Shown here piece after piece: positions 18,799 through 27,960 of a DNA stretch of 64,000 bases. Position numbers and translations under genes: made by a program. The first letter of the stretch is position 1, and each line of letters opens with the position of its first letter. The stretch comes from Pseudomonadota bacterium (GTDB lineage Bacteria; Desulfobacterota; Desulfovibrionia; Desulfovibrionales; Desulfovibrionaceae). A model generated the notes under the pieces. It saw only the letters and a list, made by a program, of their open reading frames with translations, made no database searches and was not told the DNA's origin. Location: positions 1-64,000 of the forward strand of contig JAEWQB010000028.1 of NCBI GenBank assembly GCA_023460395.1, written 5' to 3'.

Positions 18799-20121
18799 AT
18801 GGATAAGACCAGACGCGAGGATATTGAATTCATGAGTGAGGTGGACGCGGCCCTCAGACACCGCGGTCACCCCTATGCCTATATTCTTTCGCTTTCCCTT
18901 GTAGCGGGGTTTATCATTTTTATCGTCTGGGCCAATTTCGCTGTATTGGACGAAGTAACCAGAGGCACCGGCTCCGTGATCCCCTCGCAACGCCTGCAAG
19001 AACTGCAAAATCTTGAAGGCGGCATTTTGCGTGAAGTTCTCGTCCGCGAAGGGCAGGTAGTGGAGAAGGATCAGGTTCTGGTGCGCATCGACAACGAGCA
19101 GGCCCGCAGCGTCTTCCGAGACGCCGCCACCAAGAGTCTGGAACACGAGGCAGCCATCATCCGTCTGGAGGCCGAAGCGGAAGGCAAAGAGCCTGTTTTC
19201 CCCGATTCGATGACGCAGGAAGCCCCCACCATCATACGCGATCAAACGGACATCTTCCACGCTCGCAAGGAGCAACTGAATGCCGAACTGAGCGTGCTAG
19301 ACGCCCAGCGTTTCCAAAAGCAGCAAGAAGTGGAAGAAATGATCAGCCGCCGCAAGCAACTTATCCAGAGTCATAAACTTGCGCAGGAACGCCGCGACAT
19401 AGCCCGTCCGCTGATGGAGAAAAAGGTCTATCCCAGAGTGGACTATCTCCAACTGGAAGAAAGCCTGCTCAAGCTGCAAGGCGATATTGATTCCCTTTCG
19501 CTTGGCATACCTCGCGTTCGCCGGGCCGCCGATGAGGCGCGTAGCCGACTTGAGCAACGCAGGGCGGAATTTCGCAATCAGGCACAGGAAGAAATAAATA
19601 AACGGCGGGCCGAATTGCGCTCTCTGCACGAGGCACTTTCAGCAGGTGAGGACCGTGTGACTCGCACGGAAATCCGCGCACCCATGCGTGGCACGATCAA
19701 GCGGATCAACTACAATACCATTGGCGGCGTTATCCGCCCCGGAGAAACCATTATCGAATTAGTACCGCTGGACGACACTCTGCTTATCGAAGCACGCATC
19801 CGCCCTGCGGATATAGCCTTCCTCCACCCGGACCAGCGGGCCATGGTGAAAATAACCGCCTATGACTTTTCCATATACGGCGGCTTGGAAGCTATCGTGG
19901 AACAAATCAGCGCGGACACCATTGAAGACAAGCGGGGGGAGTTCTTTTACCTCGTCAAACTGCGCACCAAGACAAACTCGTTGCAATACCGGGGCGAGCG
20001 CCTGCCCATTATGCCCGGCATGACCGCTACGGTGGATATTTTGACTGGCGAAAAGTCCGTCTTGGACTATCTGCTCAAACCCATTCTCAAAGCCAAACAA
20101 AACGCGCTGCGGGAACGGTAA
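18799..20121 (+). CDS. HlyD-family membrane fusion protein (LapC-like)
   Basis: 440 residues. A cytoplasmic N-terminus (~1-25) and one membrane helix (~27-52) are followed by a beta-barrel/lipoyl half (GTGSVIPSQRLQELQNLEGG), a long coiled coil (~140-270) and the closing lipoyl half (TEIRAPMRGTIKRIN). The C-terminal beta-barrel domain ends with GMTATVDILTGEKSVLDYLLKPI, the standard HlyD/LapC ending. It bridges the ABC exporter and the TolC-like channel. It starts 10 bases after the exporter gene with a weak ribosome site, so translation may be coupled. Confidence 0.93.
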   Translation: MDKTRREDIEFMSEVDAALRHRGHPYAYILSLSLVAGFIIFIVWANFAVLDEVTRGTGSVIPSQRLQELQNLEGGILREVLVREGQVVEKDQVLVRIDNEQARSVFRDAATKSLEHEAAIIRLEAEAEGKEPVFPDSMTQEAPTIIRDQTDIFHARKEQLNAELSVLDAQRFQKQQEVEEMISRRKQLIQSHKLAQERRDIARPLMEKKVYPRVDYLQLEESLLKLQGDIDSLSLGIPRVRRAADEARSRLEQRRAEFRNQAQEEINKRRAELRSLHEALSAGEDRVTRTEIRAPMRGTIKRINYNTIGGVIRPGETIIELVPLDDTLLIEARIRPADIAFLHPDQRAMVKITAYDFSIYGGLEAIVEQISADTIEDKRGEFFYLVKLRTKTNSLQYRGERLPIMPGMTATVDILTGEKSVLDYLLKPILKAKQNALRER

Positions 20122-20122
20122 G

Positions 20123-21181
20123 TTGAAAAAGGCTACCGGCAATTTCGCATGGTCGTCATGGACGACATGCCTTGCCTGCATGAGCGCCACGCTCATGTTC
20201 AGCCTCGTATGGTACACCGCGCTAGCGCGGCAGGAGCACCCGGTTATGGTTACCGATGCCTCGGAACGAATTCGCACCTTTGCCATGGGGAAACCACTGG
20301 CGTCACCACCTGCGGGCGTTGCCAGTTCAGTCAACGCGTCCAACACGCCGGAAGCCCCCCGCCGGGCAGTTCAAACAAGCGCCTCAGACACGCCTCAGGA
20401 TATTCACGAAACACGTGCGTCTTCCTCTGCCGTCACGGCAGTTGCCGCAAAAAACGCAACCGCGCCAACGACACAGGAAAAACGCCTTTCCGAACGCACC
20501 AGCGGCACAGCAACCATCCCTCAACCAGACATTCGCAAACGGGTGACGCAGCGCCCCTCCGCCACCCGGCTATTTCTGGAACAAGCCCGAAAAACAGAAA
20601 CGCAGCCCAAACAGAAAGGCACCGGACTGTTCGGTTCCGTGGAATTCAAAGGTTCCCTTTCCTCTTTGCCACAATGGCAGAGAGTGATGCGGGGCATGCG
20701 CCCACACGCGGACAACTTCGCCGCCACTCTTCCCACCACGGGCACCCCCAACGCCCGCGAAGCGTGGCTGGCATTTCGCGCATCAGTGGCTCATGAGCCG
20801 CTCATGGAAAAAGTGCGCCGCGTCAACGCGTATTTCAATCGGTATCCCTACCGGCTTGACGAAGAAGTATGGGGCGTCCCGGACTACTGGGCCACGCCTT
20901 CGGAATTTGCCAGCCATTCCGGCGACTGTGAAGATTATGCCATTTCAAAATATTACGCGCTTAAAGATCTGGGAGTAGATCCGAAGACCATGCGGATCGT
21001 CGCCCTGTGGGACCGCATCAGAGGCATAGGCCACGCGGTGCTGGTGGTACTTGCCAATAACACCGAGTGGGTGCTGGATAACCAGACAAACCTTGTGCTG
21101 CCAGACACACGCTACGGGCATTATGTGCCACAGTATTCCGTTAACGAGTTTACCAGATGGGCGCACGTTCCCGCCAAATAA
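20123..21181 (+). CDS. lapG: LapG-like periplasmic cysteine protease (transglutaminase-like)
   Basis: 352 residues starting with TTG directly after the adaptor stop, so translation is probably coupled. An N-terminal hydrophobic segment (~10-32) is followed by a poorly conserved Ala/Thr/Pro-rich linker to about residue 165 and then the bacterial transglutaminase-like cysteine protease domain. The catalytic triad is visible: Cys in SGDCEDYA, His in GIGHAVLVV and Asp in VLDNQTN. The acidic residues around the Cys are the ones that bind calcium in LapG. LapG releases LapA-type adhesins by cutting at a TAAG-like site, and such a site exists in the adhesin of this locus. The long linker before the protease domain is unusual and might tether it to the membrane. 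Confidence 0.88.
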   Translation: MKKATGNFAWSSWTTCLACMSATLMFSLVWYTALARQEHPVMVTDASERIRTFAMGKPLASPPAGVASSVNASNTPEAPRRAVQTSASDTPQDIHETRASSSAVTAVAAKNATAPTTQEKRLSERTSGTATIPQPDIRKRVTQRPSATRLFLEQARKTETQPKQKGTGLFGSVEFKGSLSSLPQWQRVMRGMRPHADNFAATLPTTGTPNAREAWLAFRASVAHEPLMEKVRRVNAYFNRYPYRLDEEVWGVPDYWATPSEFASHSGDCEDYAISKYYALKDLGVDPKTMRIVALWDRIRGIGHAVLVVLANNTEWVLDNQTNLVLPDTRYGHYVPQYSVNEFTRWAHVPAK

Positions 21182-21233
21182 CGCCCTGTTTTTGCTAACC
21201 CGGCATACGCCGAAACCCATCCCGGAGTTGACC

Positions 21234-23294
21234 ATGGCAGAACCAATCACGCCACGCACCGCCAGAGAAAAAGCCAGACGAAGCCGCATGCTGCTGTTTG
21301 GCGCTTTTCTGCTCGTGCTTGCGGCATCCGCGTCCGTCACGCTTTCCGTGGTGAACATACGCGACCAAGAGCGCCGGATGGTGGATTCCCTGTCCAGACA
21401 ACAAGAGGTCTTAGCCCGAAGCCGCATGGAAGTGGTGGAGACGTGGCTTTCCAACCTTGCGGAGCAGGGCGACAGGCTCATCAATGCCGATATGTTCCGG
21501 CTGTTTGCCTCAGAGGTAAATGACCTAGGCAACGACCTGAGCAGCTTACTCTCTCCCACCGCAGGGGCAGCACGTCGGCATCAGGCCGTGCTTTCAGAGC
21601 AACTGCCCATGATGAACAATTTGCTGACCGAATTTACCGCGTACAGCGATTTCGCCTCCGGTCGCATCGTCAACGCGCATGGACAAACGTACATAGCTAC
21701 CGATGCCGCCATAACGCCTCTTTCCGCACTCCAACTCAGCTATGTGGACAGCACACTAAACACGGCAAAGCCCCAGTTCGCCCCCCTGCGTATGGGGCGT
21801 AACGGGCTGTTGCTGGATATGTTTCTTCCCATTTTCCCGCCACAATTTGAAGAGGGCCACGGCACGCCGGTATCCGTCCTCATGCTCTCTAAACAGGTGA
21901 CGGGAAAAATTTCCGAATTTGTCGCCACATCGCCGCTGGCAAGCGCCTCTATGCAGACCCGCATAGTGCAGCGCACAGCCGCCGCAGAGATGGAAGAAGC
22001 TACCCCATGGTTGGCTGAAGGACTGCGTAACATAGCGCTGGACGCCCCTGTCGCGGGACAGAACATTCCGTTCGCCGCACGCCCCGCAGTCACAGGGGAC
22101 GGACTGGCCTATTCCAGTGCCATCAAGGTTCCTTCGCTGGACTGGTGGATCATGCAGGAAACCAGCTATGCCGCCGCTCGCACGGAACTGGCTATGCATA
22201 GCCAAACCATTATCACCATTGCCACACTGGTTACCCTTGCCGTGGCCTTACTGGTTGGCGGTCTGTGGTGGTTCCTCGTCGGCGTGGAAAACAAACGCGA
22301 GGCACAGGAATTCAAAGCTCTTGCCGACACCATCAACGACCAAAAGGTGCTGCTGGACTCCATTAACAATGCCATTACCGACTTTATCGCCCTCAAGGAC
22401 ACAGACGGCACCTACCGCTATGTGAACCCGGCTTTTGCCAAAGCCGTGGGGCGTCCGGTGGAAGAAATGCTCGGTCTGGACGATGCCGCCATCTTCGGTT
22501 TCGAGACGGCTCGCCGGCTCAAGAAGTCCGACGATTTGGTCTACTTTGCCGGCAAGCCCGTCACGATACAGGAAACCATCTTCCTGCAATCGCGTAAATA
22601 TCATGTGCAGGTATCCAAGGTTCCCTATGGAGACGCACAGATTTCTGAAGGCATCGTTTCCGTATTCCGCGATATAACAGATGCGGTTACCGCTCAGGAA
22701 CGCAGCCGTCGCGTGGTGCGCCAGACCGTGGACGCGCTGGTCGCTACCATTGAGCGCGCCGACCCGTATCTTGGCGGGCACACGCGCATGCTCGGCGCGC
22801 TGGCTGTGGAACTGGGGAAAAATCTGAACATGAGCGATGCCGAAATGGATACCATGCAGGCCGCCGCCAACCTTTCACAGGTCGGCAAAATGTTTGTTCC
22901 CAAGGAAATATTAAATAAGCCCGGCCCACTCACCGAAGCGGAAAAATCCGAGATGGAACGGCATGTGGACCATGCCCGCGAGGTGCTGAAAAATATTGAT
23001 TTCGACCTCCCCGTGCTGGATACCATATCCCAGATGAACGAGCGTCTGGACGGCTCCGGTTACCCCAAGGGCCTGAAGGGCGACCAGATAAGCCCTGCAG
23101 CCAAAATTCTGGGGCTTGCCAACACCTTCTGTGCGCTGCTTCGCCCCCGTGCCTACCGCGCCGCAAAACCGCTGGAAACCGCGCTGCAAATCGTGGACGA
23201 CCTGTACGGCTACGATCCCATCATTGTGGAAAAGCTCAAGGAAGTGCTCAATTCTCCCGCCGGAGAACGCATTGTCGCCATGGCGGCAGACTAG
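21234..23294 (+). CDS. Transmembrane PAS protein with degraded HD-GYP domain; candidate LapD replacement
   Basis: 686 residues from the ATG at 21234, chosen because it has CCCGGAG upstream and starts just before the first membrane helix. TM1 (~17-40) is followed by a ~270-residue periplasmic domain, TM2 (~315-337) and a PAS domain (~360-470, 'INNAITDFIALKDTDGTYRYVNPAF'). An HD-GYP-type domain covers ~485-686. Its metal site is broken: the HD pair of HDxGK is replaced (NLSQVGKM) and the HHE before RxDGSGYP reads MNE, while the GYP stretch and several helices remain. It should therefore not hydrolyse cyclic di-GMP but could bind it. Its position after lapG, and a topology like LapD (periplasmic output, cytoplasmic nucleotide domain), suggest it senses cyclic di-GMP and restrains LapG. 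That role is inference. Confidence 0.8.
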   Translation: MAEPITPRTAREKARRSRMLLFGAFLLVLAASASVTLSVVNIRDQERRMVDSLSRQQEVLARSRMEVVETWLSNLAEQGDRLINADMFRLFASEVNDLGNDLSSLLSPTAGAARRHQAVLSEQLPMMNNLLTEFTAYSDFASGRIVNAHGQTYIATDAAITPLSALQLSYVDSTLNTAKPQFAPLRMGRNGLLLDMFLPIFPPQFEEGHGTPVSVLMLSKQVTGKISEFVATSPLASASMQTRIVQRTAAAEMEEATPWLAEGLRNIALDAPVAGQNIPFAARPAVTGDGLAYSSAIKVPSLDWWIMQETSYAAARTELAMHSQTIITIATLVTLAVALLVGGLWWFLVGVENKREAQEFKALADTINDQKVLLDSINNAITDFIALKDTDGTYRYVNPAFAKAVGRPVEEMLGLDDAAIFGFETARRLKKSDDLVYFAGKPVTIQETIFLQSRKYHVQVSKVPYGDAQISEGIVSVFRDITDAVTAQERSRRVVRQTVDALVATIERADPYLGGHTRMLGALAVELGKNLNMSDAEMDTMQAAANLSQVGKMFVPKEILNKPGPLTEAEKSEMERHVDHAREVLKNIDFDLPVLDTISQMNERLDGSGYPKGLKGDQISPAAKILGLANTFCALLRPRAYRAAKPLETALQIVDDLYGYDPIIVEKLKEVLNSPAGERIVAMAAD

Positions 23295-23322
23295 CACCGC
23301 CGCGCACCTATCCCAAATGGCA

Positions 23323-23357
23323 AAGGGGCCGTCCCGCATTTCGCGGGGCGGCCCCTT
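23323..23357 (+). terminator. Terminator hairpin after the Lap-like operon
   Basis: A 15-bp almost perfect stem (23323-23337 with 23343-23357, one G-U pair, 5-base loop) lies 28 bases past the stop of the HD-GYP-like gene. There is little T after it, so termination may be only partly intrinsic. Confidence 0.7.
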
Positions 23358-23388
23358 CATACATAGCTGGCCCATGGGAGCGCATAAC

Positions 23389-23414
23389 AAAAAACCCCCG
23401 CTGAGAAGCGGGGG
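23389..23414 (-). terminator. Intrinsic terminator of the tRNA-Phe pair
   Basis: An 8-bp GC stem (23395-23402 with 23407-23414) with a GAGA tetraloop is followed on the minus strand by six T residues. It lies ten bases after the 3' end of the second-transcribed tRNA. Confidence 0.85.
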
Positions 23415-23424
23415 GTTCTTGCAA

Positions 23425-23500
23425 TGGTGCCTCGACACAGAGTTGAACTGCGGACACGGGGATTTTCAGTCCCCTGCTCTACCTACTGAGCTATCGAGGC
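23425..23500 (-). tRNA. tRNA-Phe (anticodon GAA), copy 1
   Basis: The minus strand folds as a standard cloverleaf: acceptor stem GCCTCGA/TCGAGGC, discriminator A, encoded CCA, and an anticodon stem GGGGA/TCCCC with loop CTGAAAA giving anticodon GAA. The T-loop reads GTTCAACTC. The gene is 76 bases including CCA and identical to the copy 86 bases upstream in the transcript. Confidence 0.95.
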
Positions 23501-23586
23501 ACAACGAGGAAATCTTATGTACAGCAAGCGTTTCGCCTTGGCAAGGTATTCTTACCCATTGGCGCGACGCCGCCTGAGATCAAAAA

Positions 23587-23662
23587 TGGTGCCTCGACAC
23601 AGAGTTGAACTGCGGACACGGGGATTTTCAGTCCCCTGCTCTACCTACTGAGCTATCGAGGC
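23587..23662 (-). tRNA. tRNA-Phe (anticodon GAA), copy 2
   Basis: Identical in all 76 bases to the neighbouring tRNA-Phe, with the same short flanks (aatg on one side, acaacgag on the other), so it is a recent tandem duplication. Both copies probably share one transcript on the minus strand. Confidence 0.95.
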
Positions 23663-23783
23663 ACAACGAGAGAGTGTGTTTAGAGAAAGTCCAGCCGATT
23701 GGCAAGTCTTTTTTCGTTTTTTCCCGAAATTCAACTGCGTTTCCGTCGCACTTCCACCGTGCGTCCACTGGTCAGCACTTGCA

Positions 23784-23818
23784 CAAACGCCCCCCGGTAA
23801 AAATCCTCCGGGGGGCGT
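23784..23818 (-). terminator. Intrinsic terminator of the CstA-family gene
   Basis: An 11-bp GC stem (23787-23797 with 23808-23818) with a 10-base loop is followed by TTT on the minus strand. It lies about 30 bases past the stop of the transporter gene. Confidence 0.7.
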
Positions 23819-23848
23819 CCAAGACAATTATTACAAACGGACCCGGTG

Positions 23849-25309
23849 TTATCCAATGATACCGGGAGAATCGGGAGCGTTCTGTTCCACGGGGATAGTA
23901 CGCGCCTTCAGCAGGAACCATGCAAAGCAGACCCCGGCTACGACAACCCCAATAATGTTGCCCGCGTCTTCTCCAAGATGAAGCGGGAATTCAGGAGCCA
24001 CGCACAAATACGTGGAGCACACCGCTGTCATGAAAGTGGCTGGCAGACTTGCCATCCAGTGCGACTTGCCATGGCGGACCAGATACACAGCGGCCGCCCA
24101 AAGGACAATCGTGGCGAGCGTCTGGTTAGAAAAGCCGAAATACCGCCAGATAATGCCGAAGTCAGTATACGTGATGGCATAACCAGCGGCGAAGAGGGGA
24201 ACGGCAATCATCAGGCGCATGATCGGAGCCTTTTGCCCCAGCTTCAGGAAGTCTGCGATAATCAACCGCGCGGAACGGAAGGCCGTATCACCGGAAGAAA
24301 TGGGCAGAATGATAACGCCGATAATAGCCAGAAATCCGCCAACCGGCCCCATGAGCGTGGTGGCCACCTGATCAACCACGGCAGCCGGACCGCCAGCAGC
24401 CAGCGTTGCCTGAAGGGCCTCCGGGGTCTTGTAGAATGACATACCCAGCGTTGCCCAAACCAGCGCGATGATGCCTTCGCCGATCATTGCGCCATAAAAA
24501 ATGGGACGCCCGCATTTTTCATCAGGAATACAACGCGCCATAAGCGGCGACTGCGTGGCGTGGAACCCGGAAATGGCCCCGCATGCAATGGTAATGAACA
24601 GCAAGGGCCAGAGGGGCAGCCCCTGCGGATGCACGTTAGCCAAGCTCAACCCATTAGGATAAAAGTCATACCCTTTCACAACGAGCATCGTTGTCAGTCC
24701 CACTGCCATAATGATGAGGCACACGGCAAACAGCGGGTACAACCGACCGATAATTTTATCCACGGGGAGCACGGTAGCAAGGAAGTAGTATGCAAAGATA
24801 ATCAGCGTCCACACCACCACGGCGGTGCCTGTGTCCAGTTGGAAGCCGATTTTGGTAGCCAGCAGCTTGGCGGGACCAAGCACAAACACCACGCCCACCA
24901 GCAGCAAAAGCACCACGGAAAACACATTCATGAACTGCTTGGCGAACGCGCCAAGGTTGTAGCCCACTGCGTCCGGGATGGATTTGCCGTCATACCGCAC
25001 GGAAAGCATGCCCGAAAAATAGTCGTGCACGGCCCCGGCAAAAATACTGCCGAAGACAATCCACAGCAACGCCATGGGACCGTACAACGCGCCGAGGATG
25101 GGACCAAAGATGGGACCAAGTCCCGCAATGTTAAGTAGTTGGATAAGATAGATTTTCTTGGGGTCCATTTTCACATAGTCCACTCCGTCCGCCATGCGGC
25201 AGGCCGGAGTGGCGCGGCAAGTGTCTATACCGAAATTGTTTTCAACAATTTTCCCGTAGACAAAATAGCCCGCGATAAGCAACGCGCACGCTAAAAAGAA
25301 GTATACCAT
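23849..25309 (-). CDS. cstA: Carbon starvation protein CstA-family transporter
   Basis: 486 residues, the short CstA form, with about 12 predicted membrane segments. Conserved features include the early DYVKMDPKKIYLIQLLNIAGLGPIFGPI stretch, HDYFSGMLSVR, and GAISGFHATQSPLMARC in the middle. CstA proteins import peptides or pyruvate when carbon is scarce. In a pyruvate-using sulfate reducer, pyruvate or peptide uptake is the likely job, but the substrate cannot be read from sequence. A strong AGGAG precedes the ATG. It appears monocistronic, with its own terminator. Confidence 0.92.
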   Translation of the reverse strand: MVYFFLACALLIAGYFVYGKIVENNFGIDTCRATPACRMADGVDYVKMDPKKIYLIQLLNIAGLGPIFGPILGALYGPMALLWIVFGSIFAGAVHDYFSGMLSVRYDGKSIPDAVGYNLGAFAKQFMNVFSVVLLLLVGVVFVLGPAKLLATKIGFQLDTGTAVVVWTLIIFAYYFLATVLPVDKIIGRLYPLFAVCLIIMAVGLTTMLVVKGYDFYPNGLSLANVHPQGLPLWPLLFITIACGAISGFHATQSPLMARCIPDEKCGRPIFYGAMIGEGIIALVWATLGMSFYKTPEALQATLAAGGPAAVVDQVATTLMGPVGGFLAIIGVIILPISSGDTAFRSARLIIADFLKLGQKAPIMRLMIAVPLFAAGYAITYTDFGIIWRYFGFSNQTLATIVLWAAAVYLVRHGKSHWMASLPATFMTAVCSTYLCVAPEFPLHLGEDAGNIIGVVVAGVCFAWFLLKARTIPVEQNAPDSPGIIG

Positions 25310-25647
25310 TCCTCACTCCTAGGACAAAGGTGGTTGTTCACGCATGTTGCCGCAGCATTTCGCAGCGTTTCATGCACCCTTCCTATGGTCTGCGCGGATG
25401 GTGTCCCCTTCCCCGGCCTCCGACAATCAACACGCCGTGGCAGCGAGGCGCAAAAGGAAACAGGCATTCCTTGACGCAAACCTTTCTTTGTCCCGCTTAT
25501 ATCGCACTATATATAAAATATCCTTGAGAACCTGCGAAATGCATATCTGCGGGATGAAGTGACCGAAAACGAAGCTGAATTACACAGCAATAGTGTGACG
25601 GGAGGAAAGAAAAAAGGAGAAAAGAGAAAAAAGGCGGGGGAGGGAAA
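25310..25647. other. Intergenic region upstream of cstA
   Basis: This 338-base gap must carry the promoter of the minus-strand cstA gene. An AT-rich patch (CACTATATATAAAATAT) lies at about 25504-25520. I see no gene or repeat in it. Confidence 0.45.
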
Positions 25648-26394
25648 TCAGCAGGACGAGTCGTCTTTGTTCCATTCCACGGCGGTAATGTCCAAACGCA
25701 ACTCAATGCAGTGGGTAATATCGCCGCTTTCCACGCGTACAGGCGCGGTGGCAATGAGCCAACGGGTGGCGGTGCCGTCTGGGTACGCGCCCGTTTCAAC
25801 GAGCAGGCGGGGTTTGCCGTCGGCAAAAGTACGCGCCACGGGACAATCCCCGCCGGGGGCCGCGCGATTGCATAATTTGCGGCAGGAATCGCCCGGCCTT
25901 GAGTGAAACATTTCGGTGAAAGCGGTGTTGCAGTGGCTTACACGAAAAGCGCTATCTTGCACGCTCACAAAGCCGGGCAGACTGTCCAGCAACCGTTGCA
26001 GCGTGCTGTTCGCGCCGCGCAATACCCGCAGGCGTTCAGCCAGAGCCTCGCCGGACCGCACGAGCGCCATAGCCAGCGCGTCCAGTTCGTCCTCCACGGG
26101 AATTCGGGTGGGTAACGGCGCACTGCCCAAATCGTGCGCGGTGGCGGTCAGGTCTTCCAGCGGCAGGGAGATAAGCTCACGGGCCAGCCGGTTAAAAAGG
26201 AAATAGAAAAGCGGTACGGAAACGGCGGCGCAGCACGCCATAATCCACAGAATATCCATCGGAGTAAGGGACGCACTGGCAGAAAGCGTGAGCAGCACCC
26301 CCAGCACTCCAATCCCCGCGCAGGCGAAAAAAGCCGTTCCCAGCACCGCGATTTTCACCGAAAGAGGCATTCTGATGCCTCTGATGATACCCAT
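25648..26394 (-). CDS. Membrane-anchored PAS-domain protein with Cys cluster, no output domain
   Basis: 248 residues from the ATG at 26394. Two membrane helices (~12-35 and ~43-65) enclose only a short loop. They are followed by a HAMP-like linker (ARELISLPLEDLTATAHDLG), a coiled coil (~105-130) and a PAS domain (~135-248). The PAS part carries a cysteine group C-x3-C-x8-C (CRKLCNRAAPGGDCPVA), as seen in some redox- or metal-related PAS domains, and the protein ends in Cys. No kinase, GGDEF or other output domain follows, so it must act by protein contact or be a sensor remnant. A longer start up to 26526 is possible, but the extra residues look non-coding. Confidence 0.65.
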   Translation of the reverse strand: MGIIRGIRMPLSVKIAVLGTAFFACAGIGVLGVLLTLSASASLTPMDILWIMACCAAVSVPLFYFLFNRLARELISLPLEDLTATAHDLGSAPLPTRIPVEDELDALAMALVRSGEALAERLRVLRGANSTLQRLLDSLPGFVSVQDSAFRVSHCNTAFTEMFHSRPGDSCRKLCNRAAPGGDCPVARTFADGKPRLLVETGAYPDGTATRWLIATAPVRVESGDITHCIELRLDITAVEWNKDDSSC

Positions 26395-26560
26395 CACCGA
26401 ATTCCTGCTCCTTGGTATACGCACACTTCCGGCAAACACGCCGAAATTCGCCTCATCGTTGCAGAGGGGCACCCCGGCCCCCTCTGTGCAGCGTGGGCCG
26501 AACAGTAGCATGCACTGGGGGGGCAATCAACAAACGACCGGGAGCCATTGTCACGGCAAA

Positions 26561-26592
26561 CAGCCCGCTGGTCCGTGCGGACCAGCGGGCTG
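26561..26592 (-). terminator. Terminator hairpin after the Tim44-domain gene
   Basis: A very strong 14-15-bp inverted repeat (26561-26575 with 26578-26592) lies about 40 bases past the minus-strand gene end. Only three T residues follow, so termination strength is uncertain. Confidence 0.65.
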
Positions 26593-26633
26593 GGAGTCAG
26601 CAGTCGTTCTTGCCATTGCTTTACAGAAGGAGA

Positions 26634-27536
26634 CTATATTTCAATCTGTTGAATGCCTTCCAGCTTCCAGAAACTGTCAGCCTCGGAACGCGGTCGACTG
26701 AAATGCCACAATTCGCGATCCTGCCGGGCCACGCCATCCCCTGTTTCGCGCAGCATCACATCATAGAGGACAGTGGCGACGATATCGTCATCCACCTCGC
26801 GGGCTTCCACCAGATGTGCGGTAACCAGCAAAATTTCCGTTTTGCCGGGGGTGGGATCTTCCTCAGCCTGTCGGCTGATTTCTGTAAACACCGCGTCGGA
26901 AGTAAACTGACGGATGTCGTTGAGATCGCGGGCGTCCCACGCAGTCTGCAAACGGGTATAGATGGTTTTGGCTCCTTGCAGAAATCCGTCCACATCAAAT
27001 CCGGGCGGACAGGGCGGCGCGGTGGGTTCTTCTGCCTGTGCGGTGCTCATGCCGCCCCCCCACGCATGTTGGGAAGAATACTGATGCACACCCTCGCCTG
27101 CGTGTGCATCCGCACTTCTGTCAGAACGCGGATACGCCGCACCGCGCTCTCTGCGAGAACGCAAAAAGCGCATTAACAACGAAATACCAAAAAAGATGAG
27201 CAGCATGTCTAACAAGCCGGGACCACCAATACCGTGCCCCGCGCCGAAGAACATGGAGCCAATAAGCCCGCCCATGAGTAGACCGCCCAACAGTCCTCCG
27301 CGACCGCCCAGCGGAGAAACTCCCGGCTGCCCGATGTCTTTACGCGGTTGGGACGTCGCCTGTTGCTGGTTAAACGTTCTGGTAGGGGCGGGTGCGCTGC
27401 GCTGGTAGGAGGATCTACCACCGAACGAGCGTCCGCCGCCAAATTTAGCAGCTTCGGCTACATCGTGTGCGAGCAGCATCAATGCCAGCACCATGCCGCA
27501 TCCGGCCAAAATTCGTCGAAGCATCGTGTTGTTCAT
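26634..27536 (-). CDS. Tim44-like domain membrane protein
   Basis: 300 residues. The N-terminus has a signal-type hydrophobic stretch (~9-29, ending AEAA), then a Gly/Arg/Ser-rich region (GGGRSFGGRSSYQRS) and a Gly-rich hydrophobic stretch with a second membrane segment (~80-128). The C-terminal half (~165-300) looks like a Tim44-like domain: FLQGAKTIYTRLQTAWDARDLNDIRQFTSDAVFTEI, ending in DRELWHFSRP and FWKLEGIQQIEI. Bacterial members are membrane proteins of unclear function, with ties proposed to envelope or transport processes. The gene seems to stand alone with its own terminator. Confidence 0.85.
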   Translation of the reverse strand: MNNTMLRRILAGCGMVLALMLLAHDVAEAAKFGGGRSFGGRSSYQRSAPAPTRTFNQQQATSQPRKDIGQPGVSPLGGRGGLLGGLLMGGLIGSMFFGAGHGIGGPGLLDMLLIFFGISLLMRFLRSRRERGAAYPRSDRSADAHAGEGVHQYSSQHAWGGGMSTAQAEEPTAPPCPPGFDVDGFLQGAKTIYTRLQTAWDARDLNDIRQFTSDAVFTEISRQAEEDPTPGKTEILLVTAHLVEAREVDDDIVATVLYDVMLRETGDGVARQDRELWHFSRPRSEADSFWKLEGIQQIEI

Positions 27537-27960
27537 GAATCGCGTCTTCCTTTCCGTTTACATCATGTTCAGATCGTCCGCCTGCGTGGCGATGAGAAAC
27601 ACTCGCCGTGCACGCGTTCAGGCACGGGTTGCATACTCTCCGCGCAGACCGTCAATCGTGTTTGACAAAGCCATCGCTGACCCCGTCCCGGCAGCCACAG
27701 GCAGCGTTCTGCCCGTTCCGCCAAAGCGGAAAACGCCACACCGTTTTCCGCAGCAGCCAGTATCCGGCACCATTTTTTCTGTCACCACATCAGCCATGCA
27801 TGTCCCGCGAAAACGCGTAGAGAGATGCTGCGGATAGGGTGCGCGAGGCGGCTCTTTTTCTGCCGGGAGCAAAAGAAGAGCCGCCAAGACATACGTTCTG
27901 CCAACTATTCCGGCAACTGATTCCTTTTTGCAGAGGAACCAGTTCCCGGACCATACCGCG
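27537..27960. other. Intergenic region between the Tim44-domain and citrate-synthase-like genes
   Basis: This 424-base gap must hold the promoter of the Tim44-domain gene. A GC hairpin with a large loop (arms near 27848-27856 and 27876-27884) may end the upstream operon. Open frames crossing it show no protein-like features. Confidence 0.4.
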
